Assembly: GCA_023665145.1 (NCBI GenBank)
Contig: JAMPEM010000012.1
Coordinates: forward strand, 1 to 56,914
Length of the DNA stretch: 56,914 nt
Reading direction: 5' to 3'
Source of the DNA: Bacteroides sp.
GTDB taxonomy: Bacteria; Bacteroidota; Bacteroidia; Bacteroidales; Muribaculaceae
In this document: piece by piece, positions 36,950 through 47,976 of the stretch
Numbering within the stretch: the stretch's first letter is position 1
How the letters are laid out: every line of letters begins with the position of its first letter
The notes under the pieces: generated by a model
Databases searched by the model: none
What the model saw: only the letters and a program-made list of their open reading frames with translations
What the model was told of the DNA's origin: nothing
Translations under genes and position numbers: made by a program

Positions 36950-37970
36950 TGTTATAATATTATTCGTTTGTGGTATTTTATTTTCCGCCTGTCATCCTCA
37001 CGATGAGTTTGAAGATGATGCATACGGTAACTTTGATGCATTGTGGAAAATAATTGACGAACATTACTGTTTTTTCGCTGAGAAAGATATAGATTGGAAT
37101 TCTGTAGGAAAAAAATACAAAGACAGGATTGAGCCCGGAATTACTGTCAACGAATATTTCAATATTTGTTCAGAAATGCTTAATGAACTTCAGGACGGGC
37201 ATGTAAATCTGGTATCATCTTTTAATCAGAGCTACTACCGGAACTGGTGGACGGATTATCCTCAAGATTTCAGTTTGCGTACGTTGCAACAGTATTATCT
37301 CAATTTTGATTACCGTACCACGAGTGGTATCATATATAAAGTGCTTGATGACAATATCGGATATTTGTATTATCCTTCGTTCAGCAATACGGTAGGTGAA
37401 ACGAACCTTGATTACATATTGAGCTGGTTTCAAGATTGCAAGGCTCTCATAATTGATGTTAGGAACAATGGCGGGGGGAATATGACGAATATAGACAGAT
37501 ATGTGGCTCGATTTATTGAGACTCCCATTCTTGGCGGATATATAAGACACAAGACAGGTCCGGGACATTCCGATTTTTCCGAACCATATCCAATAATATA
37601 TAAACCTGCACCTGCGTCAAGAGTACACTGGTATCGACCTATAGCTGTATTAACTAATCGGTCGACATATAGTGCTGCTAATGATTTTGTCAGTGTGATG
37701 AAATCGTTGCCGAATGTTACTGTGATAGGTGCGAAATCCGGAGGCGGAGGCGGTTTGCCTTTCAGCTATGAGATTCCTATTGGATGGTCAGTGAGATTAT
37801 CCACTGCTCCGGTCAGTGATGCAAATGATTTGTGTATAGAAAACGGCATCGAACCGTCACAAGGATTCGCATTACATTCGCCTGAAGATGAATTGGCAAA
37901 AGGAAAGGACGCGATTCTTGATCGCGCCCTGATATATCTCTCTAAATTTCCGAATCCGGAAAAGAAATAG
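36936..37970 (+). CDS. S41 family peptidase lipoprotein
   Basis: This 344-residue protein has a lipoprotein signal (ILFVCGILFSACHPHDE, Cys about residue 19). The N-terminal helical part contains the phrase LWKIIDEHYCFFAEKDIDW, common in Bacteroidales S41 proteins, and the catalytic TSPc domain includes LIIDVRNNGGGNM, the likely nucleophile Ser in NRSTYSAANDF and the GAKSGGGGG loop. No complete PDZ domain is visible. The substrate is unknown. The ATG at 36936 is supported by the lipobox. It is convergent with dnaJ, 9 bases away, with no obvious terminator between them. Confidence 0.85.
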   Translation: MRYINVIILFVCGILFSACHPHDEFEDDAYGNFDALWKIIDEHYCFFAEKDIDWNSVGKKYKDRIEPGITVNEYFNICSEMLNELQDGHVNLVSSFNQSYYRNWWTDYPQDFSLRTLQQYYLNFDYRTTSGIIYKVLDDNIGYLYYPSFSNTVGETNLDYILSWFQDCKALIIDVRNNGGGNMTNIDRYVARFIETPILGGYIRHKTGPGHSDFSEPYPIIYKPAPASRVHWYRPIAVLTNRSTYSAANDFVSVMKSLPNVTVIGAKSGGGGGLPFSYEIPIGWSVRLSTAPVSDANDLCIENGIEPSQGFALHSPEDELAKGKDAILDRALIYLSKFPNPEKK

Positions 37971-37979
37971 TTGTAAATC

Positions 37980-39173
37980 TTAATTGTTACCTCTTGATTC
38001 CTTGTTGAAAATATGTCTTAAGCGCGAGAAGATTCTTTTCGAGGTGCTTTCAGTAGGTGTGATGTTTGGTTGTCCCTGAAGACTTTGAATTGCGGATTTC
38101 TCTGCCTCAGTCATATTCTCCGGCACATATACCATCACGTTGACAAGAAGGTCACCATGTGAGGATGTGTTCATCTTCGGCAGACCTTTACCTCTGAGTC
38201 TAAGAACTTTTCCGGGTTGTGTTCCGGGCGTGATTTTTAGTTTTGCGCGACCATCAACTGTCGGGATTTCAGCAGACCCGCCAAGGGCAGCTGTCGGGAA
38301 GTCAAGCATAAGATTGTATATAAGGTCTTGTCCGTCGCGAATCAATTCTTCATTCTTTTCCTCTTGAATGACAACAAGCAAATCACCGTTTACACCACCA
38401 TTTCTTGGAGCATTGCCCTTACCTCGCATTGTAAGAACCATACCGTCTTCAACACCTGCCGGTATATGGAATTCAATAATCTCATCTTTTTTAACCACAC
38501 CGGTACCGTTACAGTAGCTGCAGGATTCAGAAATCACTTTTCCCGTACCTTCACATTCCGGACAAACGCTGCGGTGTTCTTCCGGACCAAAGAATGAATT
38601 AACAACTTGGGAAACATATCCCGAACCATGACATGTAGGACATGTCTTGAAAGCTGTCCCATCTTTTGCGCCTGTGCCGTTGCAATGTTCACAAGCCACA
38701 AGACGGGGTATCTTAAGTTTTTTGGTGACGCCATTCATTATATCTTTAAGCGACATCTTTACGGTGATACGCAAGTCAGTGCCTTTGCGAACTCTTTTGC
38801 GAGGTTGACCACCGGAAGCACCTCCATATTGATGTCCGCCGAAAATGTCTCCGAAATGAGCAAAAATATCCTCCATTGACATTCCGCCTCCGAAGCCGCT
38901 GAATCCACCGAATCCGGCACCACCGGCACCACCGAATCCTTGCGGCCCCATATTGTGTCCGAATTGGTCATATTTTGCTCTCTTTTCGGCATCGCTCAAT
39001 ACGTCGTAAGCCTCAGCTGCCTCTTTAAATTTTTCTTCAGCAGCTTTGTCTCCCGGGTTTTTGTCGGGATGATATTTGATTGCGAGCTTGCGATATGCCT
39101 TTTTAATTTCATCGTTTGAAGCTCCGCGAGCTACACCGAGCACTTCGTAATAATCTCTTTTTGTCTCAGCCAT
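37980..39173 (-). CDS. dnaJ: Chaperone protein DnaJ
   Basis: This Hsp40 co-chaperone stimulates DnaK ATPase. The 397-residue product has the J domain with HPD in [17 protein letters not shown], a Gly/Phe-rich linker (80-115), four CxxCxGxG zinc repeats ([33 protein letters not shown]) and the C-terminal substrate-binding and dimerisation domains. It lies 53 bases after grpE. No dnaK or hrcA is nearby. Confidence 0.97.
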   Translation of the reverse strand: MAETKRDYYEVLGVARGASNDEIKKAYRKLAIKYHPDKNPGDKAAEEKFKEAAEAYDVLSDAEKRAKYDQFGHNMGPQGFGGAGGAGFGGFSGFGGGMSMEDIFAHFGDIFGGHQYGGASGGQPRKRVRKGTDLRITVKMSLKDIMNGVTKKLKIPRLVACEHCNGTGAKDGTAFKTCPTCHGSGYVSQVVNSFFGPEEHRSVCPECEGTGKVISESCSYCNGTGVVKKDEIIEFHIPAGVEDGMVLTMRGKGNAPRNGGVNGDLLVVIQEEKNEELIRDGQDLIYNLMLDFPTAALGGSAEIPTVDGRAKLKITPGTQPGKVLRLRGKGLPKMNTSSHGDLLVNVMVYVPENMTEAEKSAIQSLQGQPNITPTESTSKRIFSRLRHIFNKESRGNN

Positions 39174-39226
39174 GGCTGTATATTTTTTAACAACGTTTTG
39201 TTGTCTGTATTGATTCTATGTTTGTT

Positions 39227-39820
39227 TTATTGTCCGACAACGACCTTAGCATGACGGAGCACTTTGTCATTTATCATATACCCTTTTTCCACTGTATCAA
39301 GTATCTTACCCTTATTCTTCTCATCCGGCACCGGAACAACAGATATTGCCTCGTGCTTGTCAGCATCGAATGTTTTGTCATCAGGATCAAACTCCTTTAC
39401 ACCATTTTGGGCAAGATATTTTTTCAGTTTATTGTAAATCAATTCCATCCCTTCACGAATGGAGGCTGGGTCATCAGCGCTTTCTGATGCTTTAAGTCCT
39501 CTTTCGAAATCGTCAAGTATGGGTAATAAACCTTTGAGAACAGTCTCTCCGGCGTTTTTGATAATATCAGATTTCTCTCGCAGAGTGCGTTTGCGGAAAT
39601 TGTCAAACTCCGCCATCAGAAACATATATTCCTTTTTCTCCTTGGCGAGTTCTTCGTTAAGTTTGTCAATCTCTTGTTCGGGAGTGGATTCTTCCTCTTC
39701 AGTTGTAGCATCCACCACTTCTGCATTACCTTCTGAGTTTTCGTTATTATCCCCTTCAAGATTGATGTTTTCATTATCGTCATATCTCTCCTCTTCGTTG
39801 CGAGTCTTATTATCTTTCAT
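39227..39820 (-). CDS. grpE: Nucleotide exchange factor GrpE
   Basis: GrpE releases ADP from DnaK. The 197-residue protein has an acidic, disordered N-terminus, a long helix (about 60-115) with LMAEFDNFRKRTLRE, the segment VLKGLLPILDDFERGL, and the C-terminal beta wing with GYMINDKVLRHAKVVVG. I chose the ATG at 39820 (MKDNKTRNEE), since the 14 codons upstream are unlike the family. No heat-shock operator is obvious upstream. Confidence 0.95.
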   Translation of the reverse strand: MKDNKTRNEEERYDDNENINLEGDNNENSEGNAEVVDATTEEEESTPEQEIDKLNEELAKEKKEYMFLMAEFDNFRKRTLREKSDIIKNAGETVLKGLLPILDDFERGLKASESADDPASIREGMELIYNKLKKYLAQNGVKEFDPDDKTFDADKHEAISVVPVPDEKNKGKILDTVEKGYMINDKVLRHAKVVVGQ

Positions 39821-40037
39821 CTTCAAGTAATTTTTAAGTTTTATTTGCAAAAATCGCGCCAATTTATGTTAATTTGGTTCGATTGTCTCAGGGTGGTAAT
39901 CAGAAAATACCTGTATGTGTTTATTTATTGATTATATGAGTACAACCATGTCCTGTATTTACCCTTCTATATAGACAACAAAAAATTGTGGATTCCGTTC
40001 AAAATCATAAGATATGACTCATTACGAGCGAATCTCG

Positions 40038-40069
40038 TTTGTGAAATTCCTATTATTTTCTTATCTTTG
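40038..40069 (+). promoter_or_regulatory. Promoter of the DUF3822-rsmD-ribBA transcript
   Basis: TTTG (40038-40041) precedes TATCTTTG (40062-40069) by 20 bases, a full consensus match. The predicted leader is about 55 bases. The rest of the 310-base interval between grpE and DUF3822 holds no gene. Confidence 0.75.
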
Positions 40070-40131
40070 CATAGTAAATTCAGCCTTTAATGCAACTACA
40101 TCGCATATAACCATTGTTGTGCGGTGATTAA

Positions 40132-41007
40132 ATGCATGACATTCACATGGATAATGATATAATATACGATGGCTTTACATCCGATAATTTGCCAAGTGCC
40201 GACCCATCGGAGCGTCGGCTCACAATTTGTATCGGCTTTGGTGGAATAAAAGCCTATCTGAAGAATACAGTTGATGTCACTGCCGGTTATCGCACTCTTA
40301 TAGATGCATCCTGGAAATGTGATGAATCAGAGTTGTTACGACATATCGAAAATACAGTTTACGACCATCCCGAGGTGCTTGATGATTTCGAATGTGACAT
40401 TATCATTGTGTCAGATAAGTTGCTTTGGATTCCTTCAGAGATAGCGGAAGATGAAGAATGTCGTGACAAAATATTTACCGATGTCTTCAACGTTGACTCT
40501 GAGAATATCTTTGAAGATATAATAAAAGAAACTCCTGAACATATTTCAGCGGTATATTATCTATGTCCCGGATTGCCTTCATTCATTCGAAGGACATTCC
40601 CCGGTGCGAGAGTTTCTTCACAACTCACTCAATTGTTTCACAGGTTTTACGGCCGTGTAACTGATGAACCTTCAGTCTTTGTTGATTTGCGTCATGACAG
40701 AATGGATATGCTCATATTTAACGGCAAGGAATTCCTTTTGGGTGCTACACATAGATATGCCGACGAACATGATGCATATTATCATATTCTGAATTGTATC
40801 AGGCAATGCAGCCTTGACGAGAAACGATGTGAGGTATATTTGTCAGGAAATCGTAATATCAGAGCTTTGCTGCTCAATGACCTTCGCGACGAATTGACTT
40901 ACGTGCGTAATACAATGCTCCCAAGAATTGATGCTCCGGCCGAGATGCCTACTGCTGCTCTGGTGTCTGAAGTGAATCATAAATCATTAAAAGAGGAGTC
41001 CGAATGA
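40132..41007 (+). CDS. DUF3822 family protein
   Basis: This 291-residue soluble protein resembles the Bacteroidetes DUF3822 family, which is thought to have an actin/ASKHA-like fold. Visible parallels are the short strand-rich halves, for example VFVDLRHDRMDMLIFNGKEFLLGATHRYADEHDAYYHIL, recalling an ATPase lobe. No catalytic motif is certain. It overlaps rsmD by 4 bases (ATGA), the usual arrangement in Bacteroidales. The start is the first ATG after the promoter; a second ATG lies four codons in. Confidence 0.8.
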   Translation: MHDIHMDNDIIYDGFTSDNLPSADPSERRLTICIGFGGIKAYLKNTVDVTAGYRTLIDASWKCDESELLRHIENTVYDHPEVLDDFECDIIIVSDKLLWIPSEIAEDEECRDKIFTDVFNVDSENIFEDIIKETPEHISAVYYLCPGLPSFIRRTFPGARVSSQLTQLFHRFYGRVTDEPSVFVDLRHDRMDMLIFNGKEFLLGATHRYADEHDAYYHILNCIRQCSLDEKRCEVYLSGNRNIRALLLNDLRDELTYVRNTMLPRIDAPAEMPTAALVSEVNHKSLKEESE

Positions 41008-41621
41008 GGATTATAAGAGGAAAATACGGAAGACGCAGATTTGATGTCCCGCACAATATCACGGCGCGACCTACCACTGATTTCGCACGTGAGAATATTT
41101 TTAATGTAATTGAAAATATAGAAGACCTCGAAGATAAAACGGCTCTGGATTTATTTGCAGGCACGGGTGCTGTCAGTTATGAATTTCTTAGTCGTGGCTG
41201 CAGAGAGGTGACGGCCGTAGAGAAAGCTGCTGTTCAAATCGGTTTCATAAAAAGTGTCAAAGAGAAACTGGGAGACGAGAATCTGAGAATCATAAAAGGA
41301 GATGTCTTCAAATTTGTTGCAACCGCCTCGCAAAGCTATGATATTATTTTTGCAGATCCTCCATACGACCATCCTCGATTCGCAGAAATTCCGGAATTAA
41401 TTCTTGACTCTAAACTTGTACACGAGGCTGAAATTGATGAAGGGGGTGAAATAATATCTGAAGGTTCACTCGTCATAATAGAACATTCCGGTAAATATAA
41501 TTTCTCAAGCCTTCCCGGATTCGTTGAGCAGAGAATCTATGGGAGTGTAAATTTCTCCATTTTTCGTGTTACTGATAAAAACAAACTTAAGATTATAACA
41601 TATATATCCCATGGACAATAA
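41004..41621 (+). CDS. rsmD: 16S rRNA (guanine-N2) methyltransferase RsmD
   Basis: This 205-residue SAM-dependent enzyme methylates G966 of 16S rRNA. Motifs: [11 protein letters not shown] at the start, [13 protein letters not shown], the SAM-binding [18 protein letters not shown] and the catalytic FADPPYDHP. Its last 11 bases overlap the start of ribBA. Confidence 0.93.
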   Translation: MRIIRGKYGRRRFDVPHNITARPTTDFARENIFNVIENIEDLEDKTALDLFAGTGAVSYEFLSRGCREVTAVEKAAVQIGFIKSVKEKLGDENLRIIKGDVFKFVATASQSYDIIFADPPYDHPRFAEIPELILDSKLVHEAEIDEGGEIISEGSLVIIEHSGKYNFSSLPGFVEQRIYGSVNFSIFRVTDKNKLKIITYISHGQ

Positions 41622-42828
41622 GATAAAATTAGACAGCATAGAAGAAGCAATTTCAGATTTCAAGGAAGGAAAATTTGTCATAGTCGTAGACGATGAAGAT
41701 CGCGAAAATGAAGGCGACCTCATTGTTGCAGCTGAAAAAATCACCCCCGAACAGGTGAATTTTATGCTTAAAAACGCTCGTGGAGTGCTATGTGCCCCAT
41801 TGACAATGAAACGCTGCAAGGAGCTTGATTTGGATAAACAGGTACATGATAACACATCCATGCTCGGAACACCGTTTACTGTCACTGTAGATAAACTTGA
41901 AGGTTGCAGCACAGGTGTATCAATAGCGGATCGTGCAGCGACGCTCAGAGCACTCGCTGATCCTGATTCGAAGCCTGATACATTCGGACGTCCGGGGCAT
42001 ATCAATCCGCTTTATGCACAGGATCATGGAGTCCTGCAGCGTGCAGGTCATACCGAAGCTGCCGTGGATTTGGCTCGTCTTGCCGGATTACAACCCGTAG
42101 GCGTCTTGATGGAGATTATGAGCGATGACGGCTCAATGGCAAGACTACCGGAGCTCCGTCAAAAAGCTGACGAATGGGGTCTGAAGCTGATTTCAATCAG
42201 AGATTTGATTGAGTATCTTCTGAAAAAAGATTCCCTTGTGGAAAAAGGTGAGGAGGTGGATATGCCCACACAATATGGTCATTTCCGTCTTATACCTTTC
42301 CGTCAGAAGGATAATGGTCTCGAACATATAGCCCTCATTAAAGGAGAAATTAATGACAAAGAACCGATATTGGTGCGAGTCCATTCCAGTTGTGCTACCG
42401 GAGATATTTTCGGCTCACTGCGTTGTGAATGTGGTGAGCAGTTGCATGCTGCCATGCGTGAAATCGAAAAAGAGGGTAAAGGTGTGATTGTTTATCTCAA
42501 CCAGGAGGGAAGAGGTATCGGTCTTATGGATAAGATTAAAGCCTATAAATTACAAGAGAATGGTCTTGATACGGTGGATGCCAATCTGCATCTTGGTCAC
42601 AAGGCAGACGAACGTGATTATGGTGTGGGCGCAAATATTTTGCATCTGCTTGGCATCTCAAATATGAGACTCATGACGAATAATCCAGTGAAACGTATCG
42701 GGCTTGAAGGTTTTGGTCTTAATATTGTGGATATTGTGCCTCTTGAGGTGGATCCAAATGAGTACAACCGGTTCTATATGCACACGAAGAAAACGCGTAT
42801 GGGACATAACCTGCATAAAGTAGACTAA
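41611..42828 (+). CDS. ribBA: Bifunctional DHBP synthase / GTP cyclohydrolase II
   Basis: This 405-residue fusion makes both riboflavin precursors. Residues 1-205 are the RibB domain, with [10 protein letters not shown], the [11 protein letters not shown] segment and [17 protein letters not shown]. Residues 210-405 are the RibA domain, with zinc ligands in [30 protein letters not shown], and TNNPVKR. Both active sites look intact. No FMN riboswitch precedes it, so it appears to follow the transcript control of the DUF3822 promoter. Confidence 0.97.
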   Translation: MDNKIKLDSIEEAISDFKEGKFVIVVDDEDRENEGDLIVAAEKITPEQVNFMLKNARGVLCAPLTMKRCKELDLDKQVHDNTSMLGTPFTVTVDKLEGCSTGVSIADRAATLRALADPDSKPDTFGRPGHINPLYAQDHGVLQRAGHTEAAVDLARLAGLQPVGVLMEIMSDDGSMARLPELRQKADEWGLKLISIRDLIEYLLKKDSLVEKGEEVDMPTQYGHFRLIPFRQKDNGLEHIALIKGEINDKEPILVRVHSSCATGDIFGSLRCECGEQLHAAMREIEKEGKGVIVYLNQEGRGIGLMDKIKAYKLQENGLDTVDANLHLGHKADERDYGVGANILHLLGISNMRLMTNNPVKRIGLEGFGLNIVDIVPLEVDPNEYNRFYMHTKKTRMGHNLHKVD

Positions 42829-42839
42829 ACGGTTTTGCT

Positions 42840-45716
42840 ATGAAAAAACAGGCCATAATAGCAATAGCTGCCCTTACAATTACACTTTGTGCGACAGCTA
42901 AGAAGATGCTCTCTCATGGTGATTTTGATGGCTGGAAAAGCGCAAGAAATATTTCCCTGAGTAATGACGGGCGTTGGGCTGCCTATTCCGTGCAACCACA
43001 AGAAGGTAACGGGATGCTCTCTTTAAAGGATACCCGTTCCAATAAGGTAATAGAGATAGAACGCGGATATAATCCCAAATTTACTGCTGATTCTCAATGG
43101 GTAATTGCGCTGATTAAGCCTTTATACTCTGATACAAGACAGGGTAAGATTGATAAGAAAAAAGGTTTTGAACTCCCTCAAGATTCATTGGCTATAGTGA
43201 ATCTGAAAAACGGGAAAGTGACCAAAACACCTAATGTTACAGGGTTTAAGATAGGTAAGGATGGTGGAGAGTGGTTAGCATATGTTTCTGTGGATACGCT
43301 TTATATCAAGAAAAAAGAATTAAAAGACAAAAAAGCCGGTAAGCCACTGATAGTCCGAAATTTGTTTACAGGGAAGGAGAATGTAATAAAGAATGTCAAA
43401 GATTATTCACTGTCAAAGGATGGTATGAATCTGGCGTTCACCCTCAAGAAAAGTGAAAAAGACTCTCTTTCTACTGATGGCGTGGGGATTATGAAATTCC
43501 CCGATACATCATACGTTCTTATAGACCGAGATCAAAAATTCTATGGTGTACCCGTATTTGATGAAACCGGTAGGAAATTGGCATATACGGCTTCAATGGA
43601 TACTCTCGAATCCGGAACTCTTCATGCTGAATTATATCTGGCCAATCTTAATAATCCATTGATTGAGCCGAAGTTAATACAAACTAAGCGTACGGAGAAT
43701 GTCCCGATAAACCTCGCACCGGCTCATTCTTCAGATTCGAGCCTTAATGTTGAGCTCGAAGCACAAAGGTCTGAATCACTTAAAAATATGGCCGGGAGAA
43801 TGTTGTATGCCAACCAATATTCCAAACCTGTTTTTTCCCACAACGGCAAAAGACTCGTGATAGGTATTGCACCCGAAATATCTCCCGACGATACCACGAT
43901 TGTGGATTTTGAGCAAGCTGCGCTTGATATTTGGCGTTGGGATGCACCTATGACACCACCCCAAGAAATAAAAGCCGCAGATCGCCTTAAAAAGCATACA
44001 TTCCCTTTAGTTATAAACCTTGAAAATGGTGGAATGGATCAATTATTGACGTCCAATCCTCTTGCTAATGTCGTGGGTTTGAATCGTTGGGATGCTGATT
44101 GGGCTATGATTATCGACCCATCCAATGAGGTAGTAAGCCGACAGTGGGATTATCTCGCCCCGGAAGATGTATATGTGATAAATGTAGACAATGGTAATTC
44201 CCGGAAGGCCTTTACCGCAATGAAAGAATGTACGGAGGTGTCTCCTGCGGGGAAATATATTATTTTTTACGATAAGGATCGGAATTATAGATTATACGAT
44301 ATTGCATCAGATAAAGTGCTTGAATTAACATCCCGTCTCCCGGTGACAATTTGGGAAGACAGCGAAGATTATCCTATGATGCAAACCCCATACGGCATTG
44401 CCGGATGGACCGATGACGACAAAGAAGTGCTTATATATGATAAGTATGATATCTGGAGTATTGATCCGACAGGGAAAAGCAAGCCTGTAAATCTGACGGC
44501 CGGGGATGGAAGAAAAAATAATCGCAGATACCGATATATAAAAACAGATCCGGAACAAAGGTCTATCAAAAACGGAGATAAAATGCTCCTTTCCGTCTTT
44601 GATTACAACGACAAACGTAACGGACTTGCTACAGTGACAGCCGGTAAAAGTGCCGCGCCTGCACTTAAGGTGCTTGATACATATCAATTCAATCAGATTC
44701 GTAAAGCAAAAGATGCTCCAATTTATACATTTACTAAAGGGAATTTCAGTACCATTCCGGACATTTGGCTTGCGAAGGGAGAAGAATTCAAAAACGGAAT
44801 TAAACTGACAGATGTTAACTCTCAGAAAAATGATTTCTATTGGGGGGAAGCACAACTTGTAAAATGGACTGCATATGATGGCAGGGAATGTGAAGGTGTG
44901 TTGTATATTCCGGAGAATTTTGATACATCGCATAAATATCCAATGATATCCTATTTCTACGAAAAAAATAGCGAGCAATTATATCGCCATTATGTAATGG
45001 AGCCGTCATGGAGCTGGATTAATTTTCCGTTTTATACATCTCGCGGATATGTAATATTTGTACCGGATGTACATTACACTCCGGGTATTCCGGGTGAAGG
45101 TGCATACAATTGCATAGTAAGCGGTATAGAAGCTTTATGTCAAAAATATCCTTGGATTGACAAAGATAAAATAGGTATCGACGGACAAAGCTGGGGTGGC
45201 TATCAGACAGCCTATCTGATTACCCGCACCAATATGTTTGCCTGTGCAGGTTCAGGTGCTCCGGTTGCCAATATGACATCTGCCTTTGGAGGTATCCGTT
45301 GGGGTACCGGAGACTCCCGACAGGTGCAATATGAAATGGGGCAATCAAGAATAGGACGTAATCTGTGGGAAGCTCCGGAACTTTATATTGCCAACTCACC
45401 GCTGTTTAGACTGGATAAGGTGAATACCCCACTCCTTATCATGCACAACGATGCAGACGGAGCAGTGCCATGGTATCAAGGAATAGAGCTTTTTATGGGG
45501 TTAAGAAGATTGCAGAAGCCGGTGTGGATGTTGCAATACAATGGTGAAGGTCATAATCTCAAAGAGAGAAAAAACTGCAAAGATATCACCATCAGATTCC
45601 AGCAATTTTTTGATCACATCCTCAAAGATGCACCCATGCCTGAATGGATGAAATATGGAGTCCCAATAACCCGCAAAGGTCAGGAGATGGGCACCGGTTT
45701 GGTGGAAGATAAATAG
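42840..45716 (+). CDS. S9 family prolyl-oligopeptidase-like peptidase
   Basis: This 958-residue exported serine peptidase has a signal peptide (IAIAALTITLCATA). An N-terminal beta-propeller-type region of about 640 residues is followed by an alpha/beta-hydrolase domain. The nucleophile Ser is in GIDGQSWGGYQ near residue 783, the Asp in MHNDADGAVPW and the His in NGEGHNLKERKN. It resembles the periplasmic S9 dipeptidyl or acyl peptidases abundant in Bacteroidales. It starts 11 bases after ribBA. Confidence 0.88.
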   Translation: MKKQAIIAIAALTITLCATAKKMLSHGDFDGWKSARNISLSNDGRWAAYSVQPQEGNGMLSLKDTRSNKVIEIERGYNPKFTADSQWVIALIKPLYSDTRQGKIDKKKGFELPQDSLAIVNLKNGKVTKTPNVTGFKIGKDGGEWLAYVSVDTLYIKKKELKDKKAGKPLIVRNLFTGKENVIKNVKDYSLSKDGMNLAFTLKKSEKDSLSTDGVGIMKFPDTSYVLIDRDQKFYGVPVFDETGRKLAYTASMDTLESGTLHAELYLANLNNPLIEPKLIQTKRTENVPINLAPAHSSDSSLNVELEAQRSESLKNMAGRMLYANQYSKPVFSHNGKRLVIGIAPEISPDDTTIVDFEQAALDIWRWDAPMTPPQEIKAADRLKKHTFPLVINLENGGMDQLLTSNPLANVVGLNRWDADWAMIIDPSNEVVSRQWDYLAPEDVYVINVDNGNSRKAFTAMKECTEVSPAGKYIIFYDKDRNYRLYDIASDKVLELTSRLPVTIWEDSEDYPMMQTPYGIAGWTDDDKEVLIYDKYDIWSIDPTGKSKPVNLTAGDGRKNNRRYRYIKTDPEQRSIKNGDKMLLSVFDYNDKRNGLATVTAGKSAAPALKVLDTYQFNQIRKAKDAPIYTFTKGNFSTIPDIWLAKGEEFKNGIKLTDVNSQKNDFYWGEAQLVKWTAYDGRECEGVLYIPENFDTSHKYPMISYFYEKNSEQLYRHYVMEPSWSWINFPFYTSRGYVIFVPDVHYTPGIPGEGAYNCIVSGIEALCQKYPWIDKDKIGIDGQSWGGYQTAYLITRTNMFACAGSGAPVANMTSAFGGIRWGTGDSRQVQYEMGQSRIGRNLWEAPELYIANSPLFRLDKVNTPLLIMHNDADGAVPWYQGIELFMGLRRLQKPVWMLQYNGEGHNLKERKNCKDITIRFQQFFDHILKDAPMPEWMKYGVPITRKGQEMGTGLVEDK

Positions 45717-45760
45717 TGGCGGGATTATGCGGTATTTCGCAATGTTGATTATGGTAAATT

Positions 45761-47122
45761 ATGGGTCTGTCCATCAATAGGGAGATTATTCGGCTCACTT
45801 TCCCGTCAATATTGACAAATATTACAGTCCCAGTTTTGGGATTGTGTGATACAGGAATATCCGGACATCTTGGTGATGGTCGATATATAGGTGCCATATC
45901 GATAGGCGCCATGATGATAAATGTGCTGTTTTGGCTGTGTGGTTTCTTGAGAATGGGTACCACCGGGCTTACAGCGCAAGAATTCGGCAAGGGTGATTAT
46001 GATGCGATTCGTCGTGTATTCACCCGAGCTTTTCTTTTGGCTCTTGTTATTGGTAGTGGAGTAGTGATGTGCTGTGTGCCTCTCTGCAATCTTATGATTA
46101 CACTCATTGGCGCAGAACCGGAAGTCAGAGAATTTGCCGAATTGTATTTTTATATTTGTATTCTCGGGACACCGGCTCAATTGACAGCCATGACAGTCTC
46201 AGGATGGTTTCTCGGTATGCAGGACACTGTAAGACCAATGATAATATCCATAAGCACAAATATTATAAATCTCGCACTAAGTTTTACATTTGTATTTGGA
46301 TTGGAAACGGGTTTCAAAGGGGTAGCCTTAGGGACGTTGACGGCCAATTGGTTAGGATTGGGAATAGCCCTTATTTTGGCTTGTAAATTTGCGAAGGGGC
46401 ATGGGTTGTGGTGCAAATGGAGCGAAATATTTAAAGATGGAAGCCTGAATCGATTTTTTAAGGTTAACAGTGATCTTTTCTTTCGCTCGGCATTTGTGAT
46501 GGGAGTTTCTCTGACGGTTACAGCTGTTGGGGCGAGAATAGGCTGGTTAACACTATCGACCAATGCCGTAATGATGCAATTCTTTATTCTGTTCAGCTAT
46601 TTTATGGATGGATTTGCCTTTTGTGGAGAAGCTTTGTCGGGAAGATTTCTTGGAGAAAAGAATCGGAGTTTATTGCTGAAATCTATCAGATATTTGCTTG
46701 TCTGGGCAGGTGCTATGTCCGTAACGTTTCTAATTGTTTATCTTATTGGTTGGAAAGGTATCGTGGAAATCCTTACTAACGAACATGCAGTCATAGAAAG
46801 TGTTACGAAATATCATATATGGCTGATAATGATACCCCCGGTGACTGTAGCTGCTTTTATCTTCGACGGTTTTTTTATCGGGATGACGGCTACAAGAAGG
46901 ATGCTTATAGTGACAGCTCTATCCGCGACAATATTTTTCTTGACGGCTTTCGTACATTTATCTAATGGTGATTTAATCCTCTCACTTCCTAACAATAACA
47001 CTCTTTGGACTTCATTTTTGATATACCTGTTCTGTCGTGGTGCTTTTCTCGCAATACAGACTCCATATATTCTCAAAACAAATTTCATCAATTATGATAA
47101 CGTTTGTTCCGGCAAAGATTAA
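45761..47122 (+). CDS. MATE family efflux transporter
   Basis: This 453-residue multidrug and toxin extrusion type transporter has about 12 membrane helices in two similar halves. Typical phrases are LTFPSILTNITVPVLGLCDTGISGHLG in helix 1-2 and LGMQDTVRPMIISISTNIINLALSF in the middle. The substrate is unknown. The start ATG lies 44 bases after the S9 gene; its end overlaps ispE by 29 bases. Confidence 0.9.
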   Translation: MGLSINREIIRLTFPSILTNITVPVLGLCDTGISGHLGDGRYIGAISIGAMMINVLFWLCGFLRMGTTGLTAQEFGKGDYDAIRRVFTRAFLLALVIGSGVVMCCVPLCNLMITLIGAEPEVREFAELYFYICILGTPAQLTAMTVSGWFLGMQDTVRPMIISISTNIINLALSFTFVFGLETGFKGVALGTLTANWLGLGIALILACKFAKGHGLWCKWSEIFKDGSLNRFFKVNSDLFFRSAFVMGVSLTVTAVGARIGWLTLSTNAVMMQFFILFSYFMDGFAFCGEALSGRFLGEKNRSLLLKSIRYLLVWAGAMSVTFLIVYLIGWKGIVEILTNEHAVIESVTKYHIWLIMIPPVTVAAFIFDGFFIGMTATRRMLIVTALSATIFFLTAFVHLSNGDLILSLPNNNTLWTSFLIYLFCRGAFLAIQTPYILKTNFINYDNVCSGKD

Positions 47123-47972
47123 TATAGGCCTTTACGTTGTATCCCGTAGAGAAGATGGGTATCACAATCTCGAAACGGTGTTTTATCCCATAGGATTACA
47201 TAATGGTACCCCTTCGTGTCCTTACCCTTTTGGGGATATTTTGGAAATAACACCATGTGATGAAACAGTGTTTGAATTCACGGGGCGAGTCATTGATTGC
47301 CCACTTGAAAAAAATCTTGTAGTAAAAGCTTATCGTCTTTTCGAAAAAGAGTATGCTTTGAAGACCGGAAGGATATTGGGTTCATATAGGGTCCAGTTGT
47401 ATAAGAATATACCCGACGGTGCCGGAATAGGTGGCGGCTCGGCAGATGCTACTTATACACTGACGACACTCAATTCTTTAAACAATAATATATTTGCCAT
47501 TGAGGAATTGAAACGGTTGGCTGTAATGTTAGGAGCAGATTGCCCATGCTTCTTATATCCGGCACCTATGTATGGCCAAGGAATTGGGGAGAACTTAACT
47601 CAACTTAATCTTGATTTGACCGGAAAGTGGCTTATCCTTGTAAAGCCCGACCTTTATGTGTCTACAAAAGAGGCGTTCGCCAATGTCTATCCACAGGTTC
47701 CAAATAATAATCTCAAGGAAACTCTGAGATTACCAATACAAGATTGGAGAAACAAAGTTTATAATGATTTTGAAATTTCAATAAGCAAATCTCATCCTAT
47801 AATTATGAGAATAAAAGAGTCTTTATATGATGAGGGTGCTGATTTCGCATCCATGAGCGGAAGTGGATCTTCCGTTTACGGTATCTTTGATAATAAAGAA
47901 TTGGCGGTGGGTGCTTACGAATCTCTCAATGCTCGATATAGTGATTGTTATTGTGCGTTAATTATGCTTTGA
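47094..47972 (+). CDS. ispE: 4-diphosphocytidyl-2-C-methylerythritol kinase
   Basis: This GHMP kinase of the MEP isoprenoid pathway is 292 residues long. It starts MITFVPAKINIGLYV, contains the ATP loop IPDGAGIGGGSADA, DCPCFLYP, and the C-terminal MSGSGSSVYGIF. The ATG at 47094 is chosen because the conserved PAKIN segment then lies at residues 6-10; it sits inside the end of the MATE gene. Confidence 0.95.
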   Translation: MITFVPAKINIGLYVVSRREDGYHNLETVFYPIGLHNGTPSCPYPFGDILEITPCDETVFEFTGRVIDCPLEKNLVVKAYRLFEKEYALKTGRILGSYRVQLYKNIPDGAGIGGGSADATYTLTTLNSLNNNIFAIEELKRLAVMLGADCPCFLYPAPMYGQGIGENLTQLNLDLTGKWLILVKPDLYVSTKEAFANVYPQVPNNNLKETLRLPIQDWRNKVYNDFEISISKSHPIIMRIKESLYDEGADFASMSGSGSSVYGIFDNKELAVGAYESLNARYSDCYCALIML

Positions 47973-47976
47973 AACA

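Noticed and set aside
40070..40131. Possible FMN riboswitch for the ribBA transcript
   Set aside because: The leader is about 60 bases and shows none of the conserved RFN element blocks.
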